Positions 1 through 9,100 of a DNA stretch of 64,000 nucleotides are shown here, piece after piece (the stretch's first letter is position 1; every line of letters begins with the position of its first letter). The translations under genes were made by a program, and so were the position numbers. The stretch comes from an uncultured Lentisphaeria bacterium (GTDB taxonomy: Bacteria; Verrucomicrobiota; Lentisphaeria; Victivallales; UBA1829), in NCBI GenBank assembly GCA_949282305.1, contig CASDPB010000004.1, positions 43,040 to 107,039 of the forward strand. The letters run 5' to 3'. Below the pieces are notes generated by a model. It ran no database searches, was not told where the DNA came from, and saw only the letters and a list, made by a program, of their open reading frames with translations.

Positions 1-143
1 TTCTCAGTCTTGCGGGCGTTGTTGACGTTCTCACAAAATCCCTGGGCTCCAGCAATCCGTCCAACGTGGTGAAAGCGACGTTCAAGGCGATCAAGATGAT
101 GCAGTCCAAGGAACAGGTTCTTGAGAAACTTGGTAAAATCTAA
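1..143 (+). CDS. rpsE: 30S ribosomal protein S5, C-terminal end (partial)
   Basis: The first in-frame codon begins at base 3 and 46 residues are readable before the TAA at 141-143. They include [20 protein letters not shown] followed by KATFKAI, the conserved S5 C-terminal domain that lies near the decoding region of the 30S subunit. The gene is cut by the window edge. The next gene, rplO, begins 22 bases downstream, so the usual rpmD (L30) gene is absent from this position. Confidence 0.93.
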   Translation, partial: LSLAGVVDVLTKSLGSSNPSNVVKATFKAIKMMQSKEQVLEKLGKI

Positions 144-165
144 TATCTAAATCGGGAATATTACA

Positions 166-615
166 ATGAGACTTCATGAATTAGCACCGACACCCGGTTC
201 CAAGAAGCGCAGAATGCGCGTCGGAAGAGGCGACGGTTCAGGTTGGGGCGGAACAGCCGGACGCGGTCACAAAGGACAGCGTTCCCGTTCCGGAGCTTCC
301 ATCAGACATCACTTTGAAGGCGGTCAGACTCCGACGTTCAGACGTCTGCCGAAAGTCGGATTCAAGAGCGGCGTCAAGACGATTTTCAACGTTGTCAATC
401 TTGCCGCGATTGAAAAGGCTTTTGAAGCAGGTGCCGAAGTGGACGAGACTTCCCTCCGTATGAAAGGCGTTCTTGGCAAATCCAAGGCTCCGCTGAAGAT
501 TCTGGCGGAAGGTGAGATCACGAAAGCAGTCAAAGTCAAAGCGAACTACTTCTCTGCCGCTGCCAAAGAGAAAATCGAAAAGGCCGGCGGTTCCTGCGAA
601 GTCGTAGCTCTTTAA
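166..615 (+). CDS. rplO: 50S ribosomal protein L15
   Basis: A 149-residue protein of normal length for L15, an assembly and structural protein of the large subunit. The N-terminus has the family's basic, Gly-rich stretch (RRMRVGRGDGSGWGGTAGRG, then HKGQRSRSG), followed by the GGQTP and RRLPKVGF motifs. The C-terminal half carries the L15/L18e fold and ends GGSCEVVAL. It starts 22 bases after rpsE and ends 37 bases before secY, so it belongs to the spc operon. A small hairpin (GGCGC gaa GCGCC, 626-638) lies between rplO and secY. Confidence 0.97.
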   Translation: MRLHELAPTPGSKKRRMRVGRGDGSGWGGTAGRGHKGQRSRSGASIRHHFEGGQTPTFRRLPKVGFKSGVKTIFNVVNLAAIEKAFEAGAEVDETSLRMKGVLGKSKAPLKILAEGEITKAVKVKANYFSAAAKEKIEKAGGSCEVVAL

Positions 616-652
616 ACTTGTCAATGGCGCGAAGCGCCGGGAAAGAGGATAA

Positions 653-2017
653 ATGTTTTCAGCATTTATAAATTCGTTCAAGATAAAAGAACTTAGAACT
701 CGTATTTTATTCACGGCCGGAATCCTGATACTTTGCCGTGTCGCTGCCAACATTCCCTGTCCCGGCGTTGATACGGCCAATCTCGACGTATATTTTACAA
801 AACTGCGTGAAGAATCCGCCACCGGGCAGTTCCTCGGAATGTTCGATCTGTTCAGCGGCGGCGCTCTCCAGCATTTTGCCATCGGAGCGCTTGGCATCAT
901 GCCCTATATTTCGGCATCGATCATCATGCAGTTATTGACTCCGGTGGTGCCTTCCCTGGAAAAACTCCAGCGCGAAGGAGAGATCGGACGCGGCAAAATC
1001 AACCAGTACACCCGTTACCTGACGATTGTGATCTGTCTGGTTCAGGGGGCGATGGCGGCGGTTGCCATGACCAATCCCACAAGGCTTGGTCTTCCCGCTC
1101 CCATGCTTCCGCTGGTCTCCAATGCCGGAGCCGGATTCATCATTATGTCCATGATTATTCTCACTGCCGGCACCATGATTCTGGTGTGGCTTGGCGAAAG
1201 AATCACGGAAAACGGTATCGGCAACGGTGTGTCGATCATCATCACAGCGAACATCATTGAGCGTCTTCCCCAGTCGCTGATGGCTCTCTTCGAGATGATG
1301 AACAGCGGTTTCTCCGCTTCCGGGACGAGATTCCGTCTTGTCCATCTCCTGCTTCTGTTTGTCATCTTTGCCGCAGTCACGGCACTGACGGTTCTGCTGA
1401 CACAGGGACAGAGACGTGTGCCGATTCAGATGGCAAAGCGTATCATCGGCAACAAGATGAGCGGCGGGACAACTTACATGCCGCTGAAGGTCAACTTCCC
1501 CGGCGTTATGCCGATCATCTTTGCAGGTGCGATTCTTATTTTCCCGCCTATGCTTTTCCAGATGATCCCGAATGAGACGGTTCGTTCTTTTGCGGTTTAT
1601 TTCCAGCATGACAGTTATTCCTATATGACAATCTACGGACTGCTGATTCTGGCATTTTCCTACTTCTGGGTTGCCAATATGTTCAACCCGGTTCAGATTT
1701 CCGACAATCTGAAGAAAGAAGGGGCTTACATCCCCGGCATCCGTCCGGGAAAGCCGACCGCGGACTTCCTGGATTCCACGATGACGAAAGTGACCTTTGC
1801 CGGTGCTGTTTTCCTGACGGCGCTGGCTGTCTTCCCGATGCTTCTGACGAAGTGGCTGAAGATTCCCTATCAGGTTTCCTCTTTCTTCGGCGGAACCAGT
1901 CTCCTGATTATCGTAGGTGTGGCAATTGACACCCTGAGTCAGATGGAATCCCATCTGGTGATGAGAAATTACGACGGCTTCCTGCAAAGAGGCAGAATCA
2001 AGAGCAGACGGGGTTGA
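653..2017 (+). CDS. secY: Preprotein translocase subunit SecY
   Basis: A 454-residue polytopic membrane protein, the channel subunit of the SecYEG translocon. Ten hydrophobic segments are visible. The N-terminus has the NIPCPGVD signature, and the central region has the family motifs GIMPYISASIIMQLL and QREGEIGRGKINQYTRYLT. The cytoplasmic loop reads MAKRIIGNKMSGG, and the C-terminal half contains KEGAYIPGIRPGK. The start follows an AAAGAGG ribosome site. It is the last gene of the spc operon here: a strong terminator follows, and no adk, map, infA or rpmJ comes next. Confidence 0.98.
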   Translation: MFSAFINSFKIKELRTRILFTAGILILCRVAANIPCPGVDTANLDVYFTKLREESATGQFLGMFDLFSGGALQHFAIGALGIMPYISASIIMQLLTPVVPSLEKLQREGEIGRGKINQYTRYLTIVICLVQGAMAAVAMTNPTRLGLPAPMLPLVSNAGAGFIIMSMIILTAGTMILVWLGERITENGIGNGVSIIITANIIERLPQSLMALFEMMNSGFSASGTRFRLVHLLLLFVIFAAVTALTVLLTQGQRRVPIQMAKRIIGNKMSGGTTYMPLKVNFPGVMPIIFAGAILIFPPMLFQMIPNETVRSFAVYFQHDSYSYMTIYGLLILAFSYFWVANMFNPVQISDNLKKEGAYIPGIRPGKPTADFLDSTMTKVTFAGAVFLTALAVFPMLLTKWLKIPYQVSSFFGGTSLLIIVGVAIDTLSQMESHLVMRNYDGFLQRGRIKSRRG

Positions 2018-2040
2018 ATATTTGTTAAACGTGTAATGAA

Positions 2041-2071
2041 AAAGACCGGAATCGACATCCGGTCTTTTTTT
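2041..2071 (+). terminator. Rho-independent terminator of the spc operon
   Basis: A perfect 10-bp stem, AAAGACCGGA (2041-2050) with TCCGGTCTTT (2058-2067), is followed by a T run. It lies 23 bases after the secY stop. It overlaps the 5' extension of the next reading frame, which argues that the next gene begins later, at 2087. Confidence 0.93.
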
Positions 2072-2086
2072 ATCCGGAGCTGCCAG

Positions 2087-2845
2087 ATGACAGACCAGAG
2101 AACAAAGTGCGGGCTTCCGCATATTGCAGTGGTTGTTCCCCCGGGACCGATCACCTATTCCGACTGGCGCGTCAGGATGTATTTCAACGCACTGATCCAT
2201 GGCGGAGCCTTTCCCTTTGCTCTTCCGCTTACGCTGGATGAGGAGGTGCTGGCGTTTCAGCTTGCCGGAGCGGATGGGCTGCTGATTACGGGCGGTCTTG
2301 ACATCGACCCCGAATTTTACGGAGGAAGGCGCGATCCGCAGGGGAAGTACGATCCGGATTTTGACCGTTATGGGAGTTTCGTCTACCGGACTGCGTTGAA
2401 AAACGGGATGCCGGTTCTTGGAATCTGCCGGGGCTTGCAGGTGATGAATGTTTTCTCCGGCGGAACGCTGATTCCCGACGTCGCGGGGCATCAGGGAGAG
2501 ACCTTGCAGCATCCGGTGAATCTCTCCGGAACCCTGGCGGCGCTGTACGGGGGAAGCGAGGTGATGGTCAATTCCTTCCATCATCAGGTTGTGGAGCGTC
2601 CCGGCAGCGGCTTTCGAGTGACTGCGATGAGCTCTGACGGTTATATTGAGGCGATCGAATATGAGGGGCTGCCATTTGTCGTTGGTGTCCAATGGCATCC
2701 GGAACGAATGACGGATCAAGGCACATCAGCGCTTTTCAGGGAGTTCGGCAGACAATGTATTTTGTACAGGAGATCAGTAAATTCAAATCTTTTGAGCGGA
2801 GGGACATATGAGCGAGTATACGGAACTGTTGTGTCGTCTGATTGA
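2087..2845 (+). CDS. Peptidase C26 / gamma-glutamyl-gamma-aminobutyrate hydrolase-like class I amidotransferase
   Basis: A 252-residue class I glutamine-amidotransferase fold of the PuuD/C26 type, which hydrolyses gamma-glutamyl amide bonds. Visible motifs are LLITGGLDIDPEFYGG (about 65-80), the nucleophile elbow VLGICRGLQVMN with Cys114, and QWHPER giving His204 and Glu206 of the triad. An upstream in-frame ATG at 2036 would place the first 17 codons across the secY terminator, so ATG 2087, preceded by GGAG, is preferred. Its last 38 bases overlap the M20 peptidase gene, indicating a coupled pair. The natural substrate is unknown; a gamma-glutamyl peptide or amide is inferred from the family. 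Confidence 0.85.
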   Translation: MTDQRTKCGLPHIAVVVPPGPITYSDWRVRMYFNALIHGGAFPFALPLTLDEEVLAFQLAGADGLLITGGLDIDPEFYGGRRDPQGKYDPDFDRYGSFVYRTALKNGMPVLGICRGLQVMNVFSGGTLIPDVAGHQGETLQHPVNLSGTLAALYGGSEVMVNSFHHQVVERPGSGFRVTAMSSDGYIEAIEYEGLPFVVGVQWHPERMTDQGTSALFREFGRQCILYRRSVNSNLLSGGTYERVYGTVVSSD

Positions 2846-3887
2846 ATGCCGTCCGGTGACGGCGGATATTCCGGCTGTCAATCGGGCGGAAAGTGTGATG
2901 CGTGATTTTCTTGAACGGCATGGGCTTTACTGTACGACGGAGATGATTGGCGGAAGACAGACCCTCTATGCGTCCACACGTCCGGGAAAGGTGCAGGATG
3001 TGCTTTTGAATGCGCATCTGGATGTGGTTCCTGCCAGCGATGAGAGTCAGTTCACTCCTTGCGTGAAGGACGGCTGGCTTTATGCGCGCGGTGCGGGAGA
3101 CTGTCTGGGCGACGCTGTCTGCATCGCCAGTTTCCTTTGCGAGAACAAGGATGAGTTCCGTGTCGGAGCGTTTTTCTCCAGCGATGAAGAAACCGGCGGG
3201 GAAACAACACGCGGAATGGTGGAGCGCGGCTACGGAGCAGCAAAAGCTGTACTGGTCCTTGATCATGGCGGAGATTACAATATCACGTATGCGCAAAAGG
3301 GGATCCTGGTTCTGAAAGTGACCGCTCGGAGTCGCGGCGGACATTCCTCCGCGCCGTGGGCATTCAGAAATCCGATAGACATGTTGGCGGACGCCTATCA
3401 GAGACTGCGCGGGGAGTGGGTCAATCCGGTATCGGAGGAGGACTGGAGAAATTCGATGGCACCCTGTGTAATCGCAGGCGGAGACGTCGAAAACCGAATC
3501 CCGGATACCGCTGAAATGGTCCTGAACTTCCGTTATGTCGCGGATGAGGATTGTCAGAAGATCATTGATCTTGTTGTGAAAACCACAGGGCTTGAGGTTT
3601 CAGTCCTGGAATCCTGCCCGCCGGTCTCCAGTGATGTCAATGCACCTGCCATGCAGCTGCTCCGGCAGGCGTTTCAACGTGTTCTGGCGCATCCGGTCGG
3701 ATTCATACGGATGTGCGGCGCCACGGATGCCCGGCATTTGAGGGCGCTCAATATTCCTGTTGCGATTATCGGCACCGAGGGAACCGGGGCACATTCCCCG
3801 GAGGACAGGCTCAAACTGGAATCCATCGACACCTGCCGGAAAATATTAAAGGAATATATGACACTGTTACAGTCGGACTGTCACTGA
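2808..3887 (+). CDS. M20 family metallopeptidase (ArgE/DapE/CPG2-like)
   Basis: A 359-residue dinuclear-zinc amidohydrolase/peptidase. The metal ligands of the family can be followed: His70 and Asp72 (NAHLDVV), bridging Asp98 (GAGDCLGD), catalytic and ligand Glu127-Glu128 (DEETGG), Asp152 (VLDHGG), and a late His in GAHSPEDRL. The dimerisation domain begins near RGGHSSAPW (about 175). A good GGAGG ribosome site precedes ATG 2808, inside the end of the C26 gene. The overlap suggests joint action on gamma-glutamyl or N-acyl dipeptides. The exact substrate cannot be read from the sequence, and the deacetylase branches are alternatives. Confidence 0.87.
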   Translation: MSEYTELLCRLIECRPVTADIPAVNRAESVMRDFLERHGLYCTTEMIGGRQTLYASTRPGKVQDVLLNAHLDVVPASDESQFTPCVKDGWLYARGAGDCLGDAVCIASFLCENKDEFRVGAFFSSDEETGGETTRGMVERGYGAAKAVLVLDHGGDYNITYAQKGILVLKVTARSRGGHSSAPWAFRNPIDMLADAYQRLRGEWVNPVSEEDWRNSMAPCVIAGGDVENRIPDTAEMVLNFRYVADEDCQKIIDLVVKTTGLEVSVLESCPPVSSDVNAPAMQLLRQAFQRVLAHPVGFIRMCGATDARHLRALNIPVAIIGTEGTGAHSPEDRLKLESIDTCRKILKEYMTLLQSDCH

Positions 3888-3927
3888 ATATCCTCTGCCG
3901 GGTCTTCCGGGAAAGCGCTGAAGACGG

Positions 3928-4725
3928 TCAAAAGCCGTTTTTGAGTTCCTCTCTTGTGAACTCTCCGACTTCATCCGGCCCGTGCGCGTAACAGAACAGC
4001 GCCGCGATGTAGACCTTTTCTGCGACAAGGAGCACAAGAGCAAATCCCGCGATCAGGACTGCTTCCGGAAGTATGAGGGCGAGAACGGCGGGACGGGCTG
4101 CCGCGGACGGTGGGATTCCGCCGATTGCCGCTGCCGTCAGGAACGGAACGCAGAAAATCAGGAGAAGCACAAGGAGTTTCAGAAAGAGGAGTCCCCTGAA
4201 GCCGCCTTTCGTATGCCAGATATGTTCAATCGTAGTTCCGACACGATTCCGGATTACGTCCGGTTCTTCCGCTTCCTCGTCGCAGATTATGGTCGGAACG
4301 GCAAACACATTGCCTCTTCCCCGCCTGAAGAAATTCAATCCCCATCGCAGCAGCGCCTTCCGCTTGATGAAGGCAAAAAGGAGTCCGCGTTTGATCAGAA
4401 TCCCGTCATTACTGAATCCGCGGATCATTTCGCTGTAGAATATGCCGAGCAGGAACGCGGAAAGAATGCGGCAGACCAGGAGCCCGGCTGTTGCCGCAAG
4501 CAGGAGGATGAGCATGGGGAAGATGATTTCCGCCGCATTGAATGCCGGCTTTTCCGGCGCCGGAAACAGCAGGAAAATCAGATTCGCGATCTGTTTTGCC
4601 GCGATGCCGTAAAGCAGCAGATACAGAAGCGCTTCCGGAATCAGAAGATTCAGCAATCTGCGGTTCTTTTTCAGAACACGCAGGGATTTTACGACGATGT
4701 TCCATTCGAGACGCAGACGGTTCAT
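3928..4725 (-). CDS. Integral membrane protein resembling the DUF6159 family
   Basis: A 265-residue membrane protein without a known enzymatic motif. About six hydrophobic helices are visible, in pairs near residues 28-50, 65-100 and 175-255. A central loop reads FAVPTIICDEEAEEPDVIRN and then TTIEHIWHTKGG, which resembles the conserved amphipathic segment of DUF6159-type proteins. Membership is judged by eye. The ATG at 4725 has a GAGG site upstream. The gene converges on the M20 peptidase gene with 40 bases between them. Its function is unknown. Confidence 0.7.
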   Translation of the reverse strand: MNRLRLEWNIVVKSLRVLKKNRRLLNLLIPEALLYLLLYGIAAKQIANLIFLLFPAPEKPAFNAAEIIFPMLILLLAATAGLLVCRILSAFLLGIFYSEMIRGFSNDGILIKRGLLFAFIKRKALLRWGLNFFRRGRGNVFAVPTIICDEEAEEPDVIRNRVGTTIEHIWHTKGGFRGLLFLKLLVLLLIFCVPFLTAAAIGGIPPSAAARPAVLALILPEAVLIAGFALVLLVAEKVYIAALFCYAHGPDEVGEFTREELKNGF

Positions 4726-4900
4726 GTTTACCTCATGTGAGTATTTTCTTTCAGAAAGTCGCGGTATCCGGCGGCTTCAGTCCGCCTTTCCTGCGCAGGA
4801 AATCATGCCTGCATAATCGGAGCAGAATCTTTTCTGAAATGTGATTCCGCCGGTTCTCCGGAAAAGCTGAATCATAAATGCCCGCTTTTTCCATGAAAAC

Positions 4901-4930
4901 AAAAAAGACGCCGCTGAAGTAAACGGCGTC
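4901..4930 (-). terminator. Terminator of the PtsN-like gene
   Basis: Read on the minus strand, GACGCCG (4907-4913) pairs with CGGCGTC (4924-4930) in a 7-bp stem, followed by CTTTTTT (the A run at 4901-4906 on the plus strand). It lies just past the stop at 4954. Confidence 0.85.
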
Positions 4931-4953
4931 CTGAAGAATTCCGAGAAAAGCGG

Positions 4954-5409
4954 TCAGTCTCTGTTGAGAATCGCATAGATTTTCTTCTTGTCGGTTCCCG
5001 CTTCGAGAATTTCGCTCATGATGTCTTTGTCTTTCAGCTTGATGGAGATGCTTCCGAGGAGCTTGAGATATGCTTCCTGATCCTTTTCGTCGGCGGCAAG
5101 GAAAACGATCAGCCTGACGGGTTCATTGTCAAGAGTCTTGTAATCGGAGATCGGAGTCTGGCAGATGCCGACGATCACGAGGGGGGAGGGGAATTCCGCA
5201 ACGCGGATATGAGGAAGCGCAAGACCGTTTCCAATACCGGTCGTCATCATTTTCTCTCTTTTCCAGATTGCTTCGCGGAGCTGTGCCTCGTCCATTGTGC
5301 AGCGTGTTGTCGCGTATGTAATGATCTCTTCGAGAACTGCCTTTTTCGTTTCGCCTTCGAGAACGAGGATGGAATCTGCATGAAGATATTTTACAAATTC
5401 AGGTTTCAT
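4954..5409 (-). CDS. PTS EIIA domain protein, PtsN-like (mannitol/fructose EIIA fold)
   Basis: A 151-residue stand-alone EIIA domain. The phosphoacceptor is His67 in NGLALPHIRVAE, preceded by the usual REKMMTTGIGNG segment. The C-terminal part (RLIVFLAADEKDQEAYLKLLGSIS) is also typical of EIIA-Ntr/fructose-type domains. No EIIB or EIIC is nearby, so a regulatory phosphorelay role is more likely than sugar import. A TTG codon 39 bases further upstream could extend the frame, but ATG 5409 with the GGAG about 11 bases upstream fits the domain boundary. A second EIIA domain in the window is fused to the permease at 18142-20010. Confidence 0.88.
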   Translation of the reverse strand: MKPEFVKYLHADSILVLEGETKKAVLEEIITYATTRCTMDEAQLREAIWKREKMMTTGIGNGLALPHIRVAEFPSPLVIVGICQTPISDYKTLDNEPVRLIVFLAADEKDQEAYLKLLGSISIKLKDKDIMSEILEAGTDKKKIYAILNRD

Positions 5410-5579
5410 GTTCGTTGTATCTCCTTTCACAAATGTTGTAAGACTCAATTATATTCTAAAGTTACTACCGAATATGGAAAAGTCAAGCGTAAAAGCGCAA
5501 TATCTCCGGAATAAGCATTTTTTTCGATTCCGGGCTTGCCTTTTTCAGAAAAGGGATTACATTACGTGTCCATTGGCAA

Positions 5580-5655
5580 GCCAATCTAGCTCAGTCGGTA
5601 GAGCAGCTCATTCGTAATGAGCAGGTCATCGGTTCGAATCCGATGATTGGCTCCA
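5580..5655 (+). tRNA. tRNA-Thr (anticodon CGT)
   Basis: A 76-nt cloverleaf. The acceptor GCCAATC (5580-5586) pairs with GATTGGC (5645-5651), the discriminator is T, and CCA is encoded at 5653-5655. The D stem is GCTC/GAGC. The anticodon stem GCTCA/TGAGC encloses the loop TTCGTAA, giving anticodon CGT, which reads ACG. The T arm ATCGG TTCGAAT CCGAT is canonical. Confidence 0.96.
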
Positions 5656-5733
5656 TTTTCATTTCATCGGGTTTCATTCACTGATCCTCTGCATCGGCTT
5701 AAAAAATGAATTCAGGCATGCTGGACTGCAAGC

Positions 5734-6114
5734 ATGAATGAGCATATCTGCAAAAATAATGATAAGACATTGCTGATGTATCGCCTCATATTTCCTGCGG
5801 AATATCGTTGTGAGGTGTTCAGCGGCAGAGTATCTGCGGTCCTGAAAGATATTTCCCCTGGTATATCTGAGCAATACGGGATTCCCTCTGCGGAAATAGG
5901 CATGGAAGGAAATTATACCTGTTTTCTTGTCCGAAGTGTTTCCGCATTGTCTGTAACGCAAATGGTAAAAACGATCAAAAGCATTACGGCGAAGCAAATA
6001 TTTCAGTTGCATCCGGATGTTAAGCGCTTTTTACAGGGTGAAAATTAGCGGACAGGCGGATTCTGTGCCGATATCGGAACGGGTATGCGAATGCAGAAGG
6101 CATTCAGCAGTACA
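5734..6114 (+). pseudogene. Degenerate IS200/IS605-type transposase (TnpA, Y1 family) relic
   Basis: The 104-codon open segment aligns by eye with TnpA from its first strand (YRLIFPAEYRCEVFSGRV, compare YHIVWCPKYRRKVLVG) through the SVTQMVKTIKSITAKQIF helix and HPDVKRFLQGEN. A TAG at 6046-6048 interrupts it. Reading through, RTGGFCADIG matches the conserved stretch before the C-terminal helix (compare WTSGYYVNTVG). The HUH metal motif (DHVHLLV) has become GNYTCFLV, so both His are lost, and the stretch carrying conserved Tyr residues reads GFCADIG. It begins 78 bases after tRNA-Thr. A weak hairpin (CATGCT...AGCATG, 5717-5736) precedes it. I judge it a dead insertion-sequence remnant. Confidence 0.72.
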
Positions 6115-6130
6115 TCTGAAGGAGATTTTT

Positions 6131-9100
6131 ATGGGAAATTTGACTGAATGGAGGGGACGCTCTGCCTTGTGTCTGCTGGGTGTCCTTGTTTTGAGCTGTT
6201 TTCGGGCGGAAGCCCGCTTTGAGGCGGAGTCAGTGCTTGAGAATCCGGAGATTCTTCAAAAGGAGAAGTTCGTAAAAGATCAGTGGACCCTCTGGTCGAC
6301 CGATGTGGATGCGGCGAAAAAATGGTCCGGCGGCGTGGTGATCCGCGGCAACGGAGTAACACAGGACCGTGTTCCCGGCGAAGGTTCACCGATTCTGACC
6401 TTCCACATTTCTCTTCCAGAAAAGGGGCGTTTTGACATTTATGCCAAAGTGCAGCGTTCCGTGGCGGTATCCACGGACGGCGGTAAAACGTGGCGCCGTT
6501 TCAGCGGTGGGTTTGTCGCCCGCGACGTGCCCGGCTCCCGGACGCCTTACCGTCTTCAAATCGCGGATGCCTATGTCAATCCCGGCAATGCCGGTCCCTG
6601 CTATATCGACTTCTTTGAAGTGCGCCCCGGAGAACATGCCCAGGCGATGGCAAACCGGAAGATTGAGATTGAAAACGGAAATTTTGAACAGTCCGCCGGC
6701 GGCAGATTTCCCGGCTGGTCCAAATTATGGACACGCAATCCCAAAGCGGCAAGCAGAATTGAGGCGTCAGCGGAAAAACCGCATTCCGGGAAATACGCCG
6801 CACGTTTTCAGATGACCGATGCTGCCGACTGGTCCTGGAACAATGTGCGCTTTGCCGTGGAGCCGGGCGAAGAGTTTGTCTATGGCGGCTTTGCGCGTAA
6901 GCTCAGCGGCAAAGCTGGCGAAGTCGCGCTGCAGTTTGTCGGATACAGAGACGGCAGGCTGGTTTCTTACGAGACCAGTTCGCTGGAGCTTGCCTCGATG
7001 AATTCGGAGTGGAAAAAGTATGAAAAGACATTTGTCGTTCCTTATAATGTCAATCAGCTGCAGTTCCGGGTGGTGGGGGAAGGCACAGGCGTTTTTGAGC
7101 TGGACGATCTTTACGTCAGACTGATCGGCAGGAAAGAGGTGAAGATTCCTGTGCTGCCGAAACCGCGGCTGAAGTATGAACCCGTTACCGGTTTTTCCAA
7201 CAGACGGATTGAAGAAAAGCTGGACCGGGGACTGGTTGCCATGCGGACCAGGGACGGAGTTTATCTTTCGTGGCGTCTGCTGAAAGACGACAGCTCCTCG
7301 GGATTCGATCTTTTCCGCGTGGCAGACGGCAGGGAGACGAAAGTGAATGCCGTGCCGATTCGTCAGACTTGCGACTATCTTGATACCGAGCCCGGCAATG
7401 CGGCGGAATATGTGGTGCGCCCGTCAGACGGCGGTCATGGAGTGATTGGAAGAGCGGAAACAAGGGAAAAGACGCAGGGCAATCCGCATTTGACTTTTAC
7501 GCTCGGCGATCCCAGAGGACGTGTTGACAAGGTAGGAATCGGCGATCTGGACGGTGATGGAAAGTACGACCTAGTTGCGCGTATTGCCTCCGGCAGTGTC
7601 GACCCGTGGCATGTCGTCTGGAAGCCATCGCCGGATACCTTGAAGCTGGAGGCGTTTTCCCAGGACGGAAAGCGGCTTTGGAGTTTCGATCAGGGCTGGA
7701 GCATTGAACGGGGAATCTGGTACAGCCCTTTTCTCGTATATGATTTGAATGGCGATGGAAAAGCCGAAGTCGCGCTCAAGCAGGGAGAAGGAGATCCGCG
7801 CGATGCGGATGGCCGTGTGACCGGCGGAAAGGAATACCTTATGATCCTTGACGGTATGACCGGGAAGAAGATTGCCGAAGTTCCGTGGCCTGACCGGGAG
7901 GGTTTTACAGGACGTTCCGCCTATAATCATGCGTCGCGTAATCAGCTTGCCGTCGCTTACCTGGACGGAAAGACTCCCGCGATTATCGCTCTGCGGGGAA
8001 CCTATGCCACGATGAAGGCGGAAGCCTGGCAGCTCAACGGCAGGAAGCTGGAACTGCTTTGGAAATATGACAGCCGGGCTTACGGCAGGGAATATCAGGG
8101 ACAGGGAGCGCATACGACCCGAATTGCCGATCTGGACGGTGACGGACGGGATGAAATCATATTGGGCAGCGCTGTCCTTGATGATGACGGGCGTCCCCTG
8201 TGGACGACCGGGCTGGGGCATCCCGATTATCTTTATGTCACCAATGTCACAAATAAAAATCCCGGGATGGAAATCATAACGGTTCTTGAAACCGCTACAC
8301 CGAAAGGCGGCGGGATTCATGTCGCCGATGCCAAAACCGGAAAGACTGTCTGGAAACTGGGAGAACCTGCCAATCATGTCCATCATGGATATGGTGCGGA
8401 TCTTGACCCGCGTTACCGCGGATTGGAGGTCGGGGGTGTGGACACGGACTCAAGTTTTGAACGCAGGCGCCTGAAACGCTGGTTTTTCAACGGAGACGGG
8501 GAGCTGCTGTTCCGCGATGCGGCAGTGCCTGAACAGAAGGCGATACGGACTGTTTTCTGGGATGCCGATCTGCAGCGGGAGATTGTTTCCGCGATTCCCC
8601 GCGATTTTCTGGGTGGACCGTCCGGCGGCGTGACGGAAGGCAGTTTTCTCATGGCGGCGGATATTTTCGGAGACTGGCGGGAAGAGATATTCACTGCCGT
8701 CAAGGGAGAAGTCCGAATATATTCGACGGACATTCCCGCAATGGATCGCCGGGTGACGCTGATGCAGGATCCGCAGTACCGGCTGGCGGTGGCGACAAGT
8801 TCCATGGGGTATTTGTTCGACAGCTGCCTTTCTTATCTGCCGACGGATGTTTCGCCGAACCTCAATCTGACGCTTTCCCCCAAAGGGATGACGCGTTCTC
8901 TCCGGGTCGTAATCAGCGCGCCGCTTGATCGACCGCTCAGAGGTACTCTTACATTGTCATTGCCGTCTTGCTTTGATTGCAGACCGGAGAAAAGAAATAT
9001 CGACTTGGCGAAGGGCGGATTGGAAACGCTGAATATCAGCATGAAGATTGTCGGAGAGCTTCAGGGAAAAATCCGTGCGGAACTGGTTCTGGACGACGGC

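Noticed and set aside
932..2719. 595-codon minus-strand frame across secY and the C26 gene
   Set aside because: It is antisense to two certain genes, with a His/Arg-rich, non-globular composition.
3982..4740. 252-codon plus-strand frame opposite the DUF6159-like gene
   Set aside because: Charged composition typical of the antisense of a membrane protein.
5580..6130. Active insertion sequence or integrated element at tRNA-Thr
   Set aside because: No duplicated tRNA end, no intact transposase and no integrase were seen; only the relic remains.
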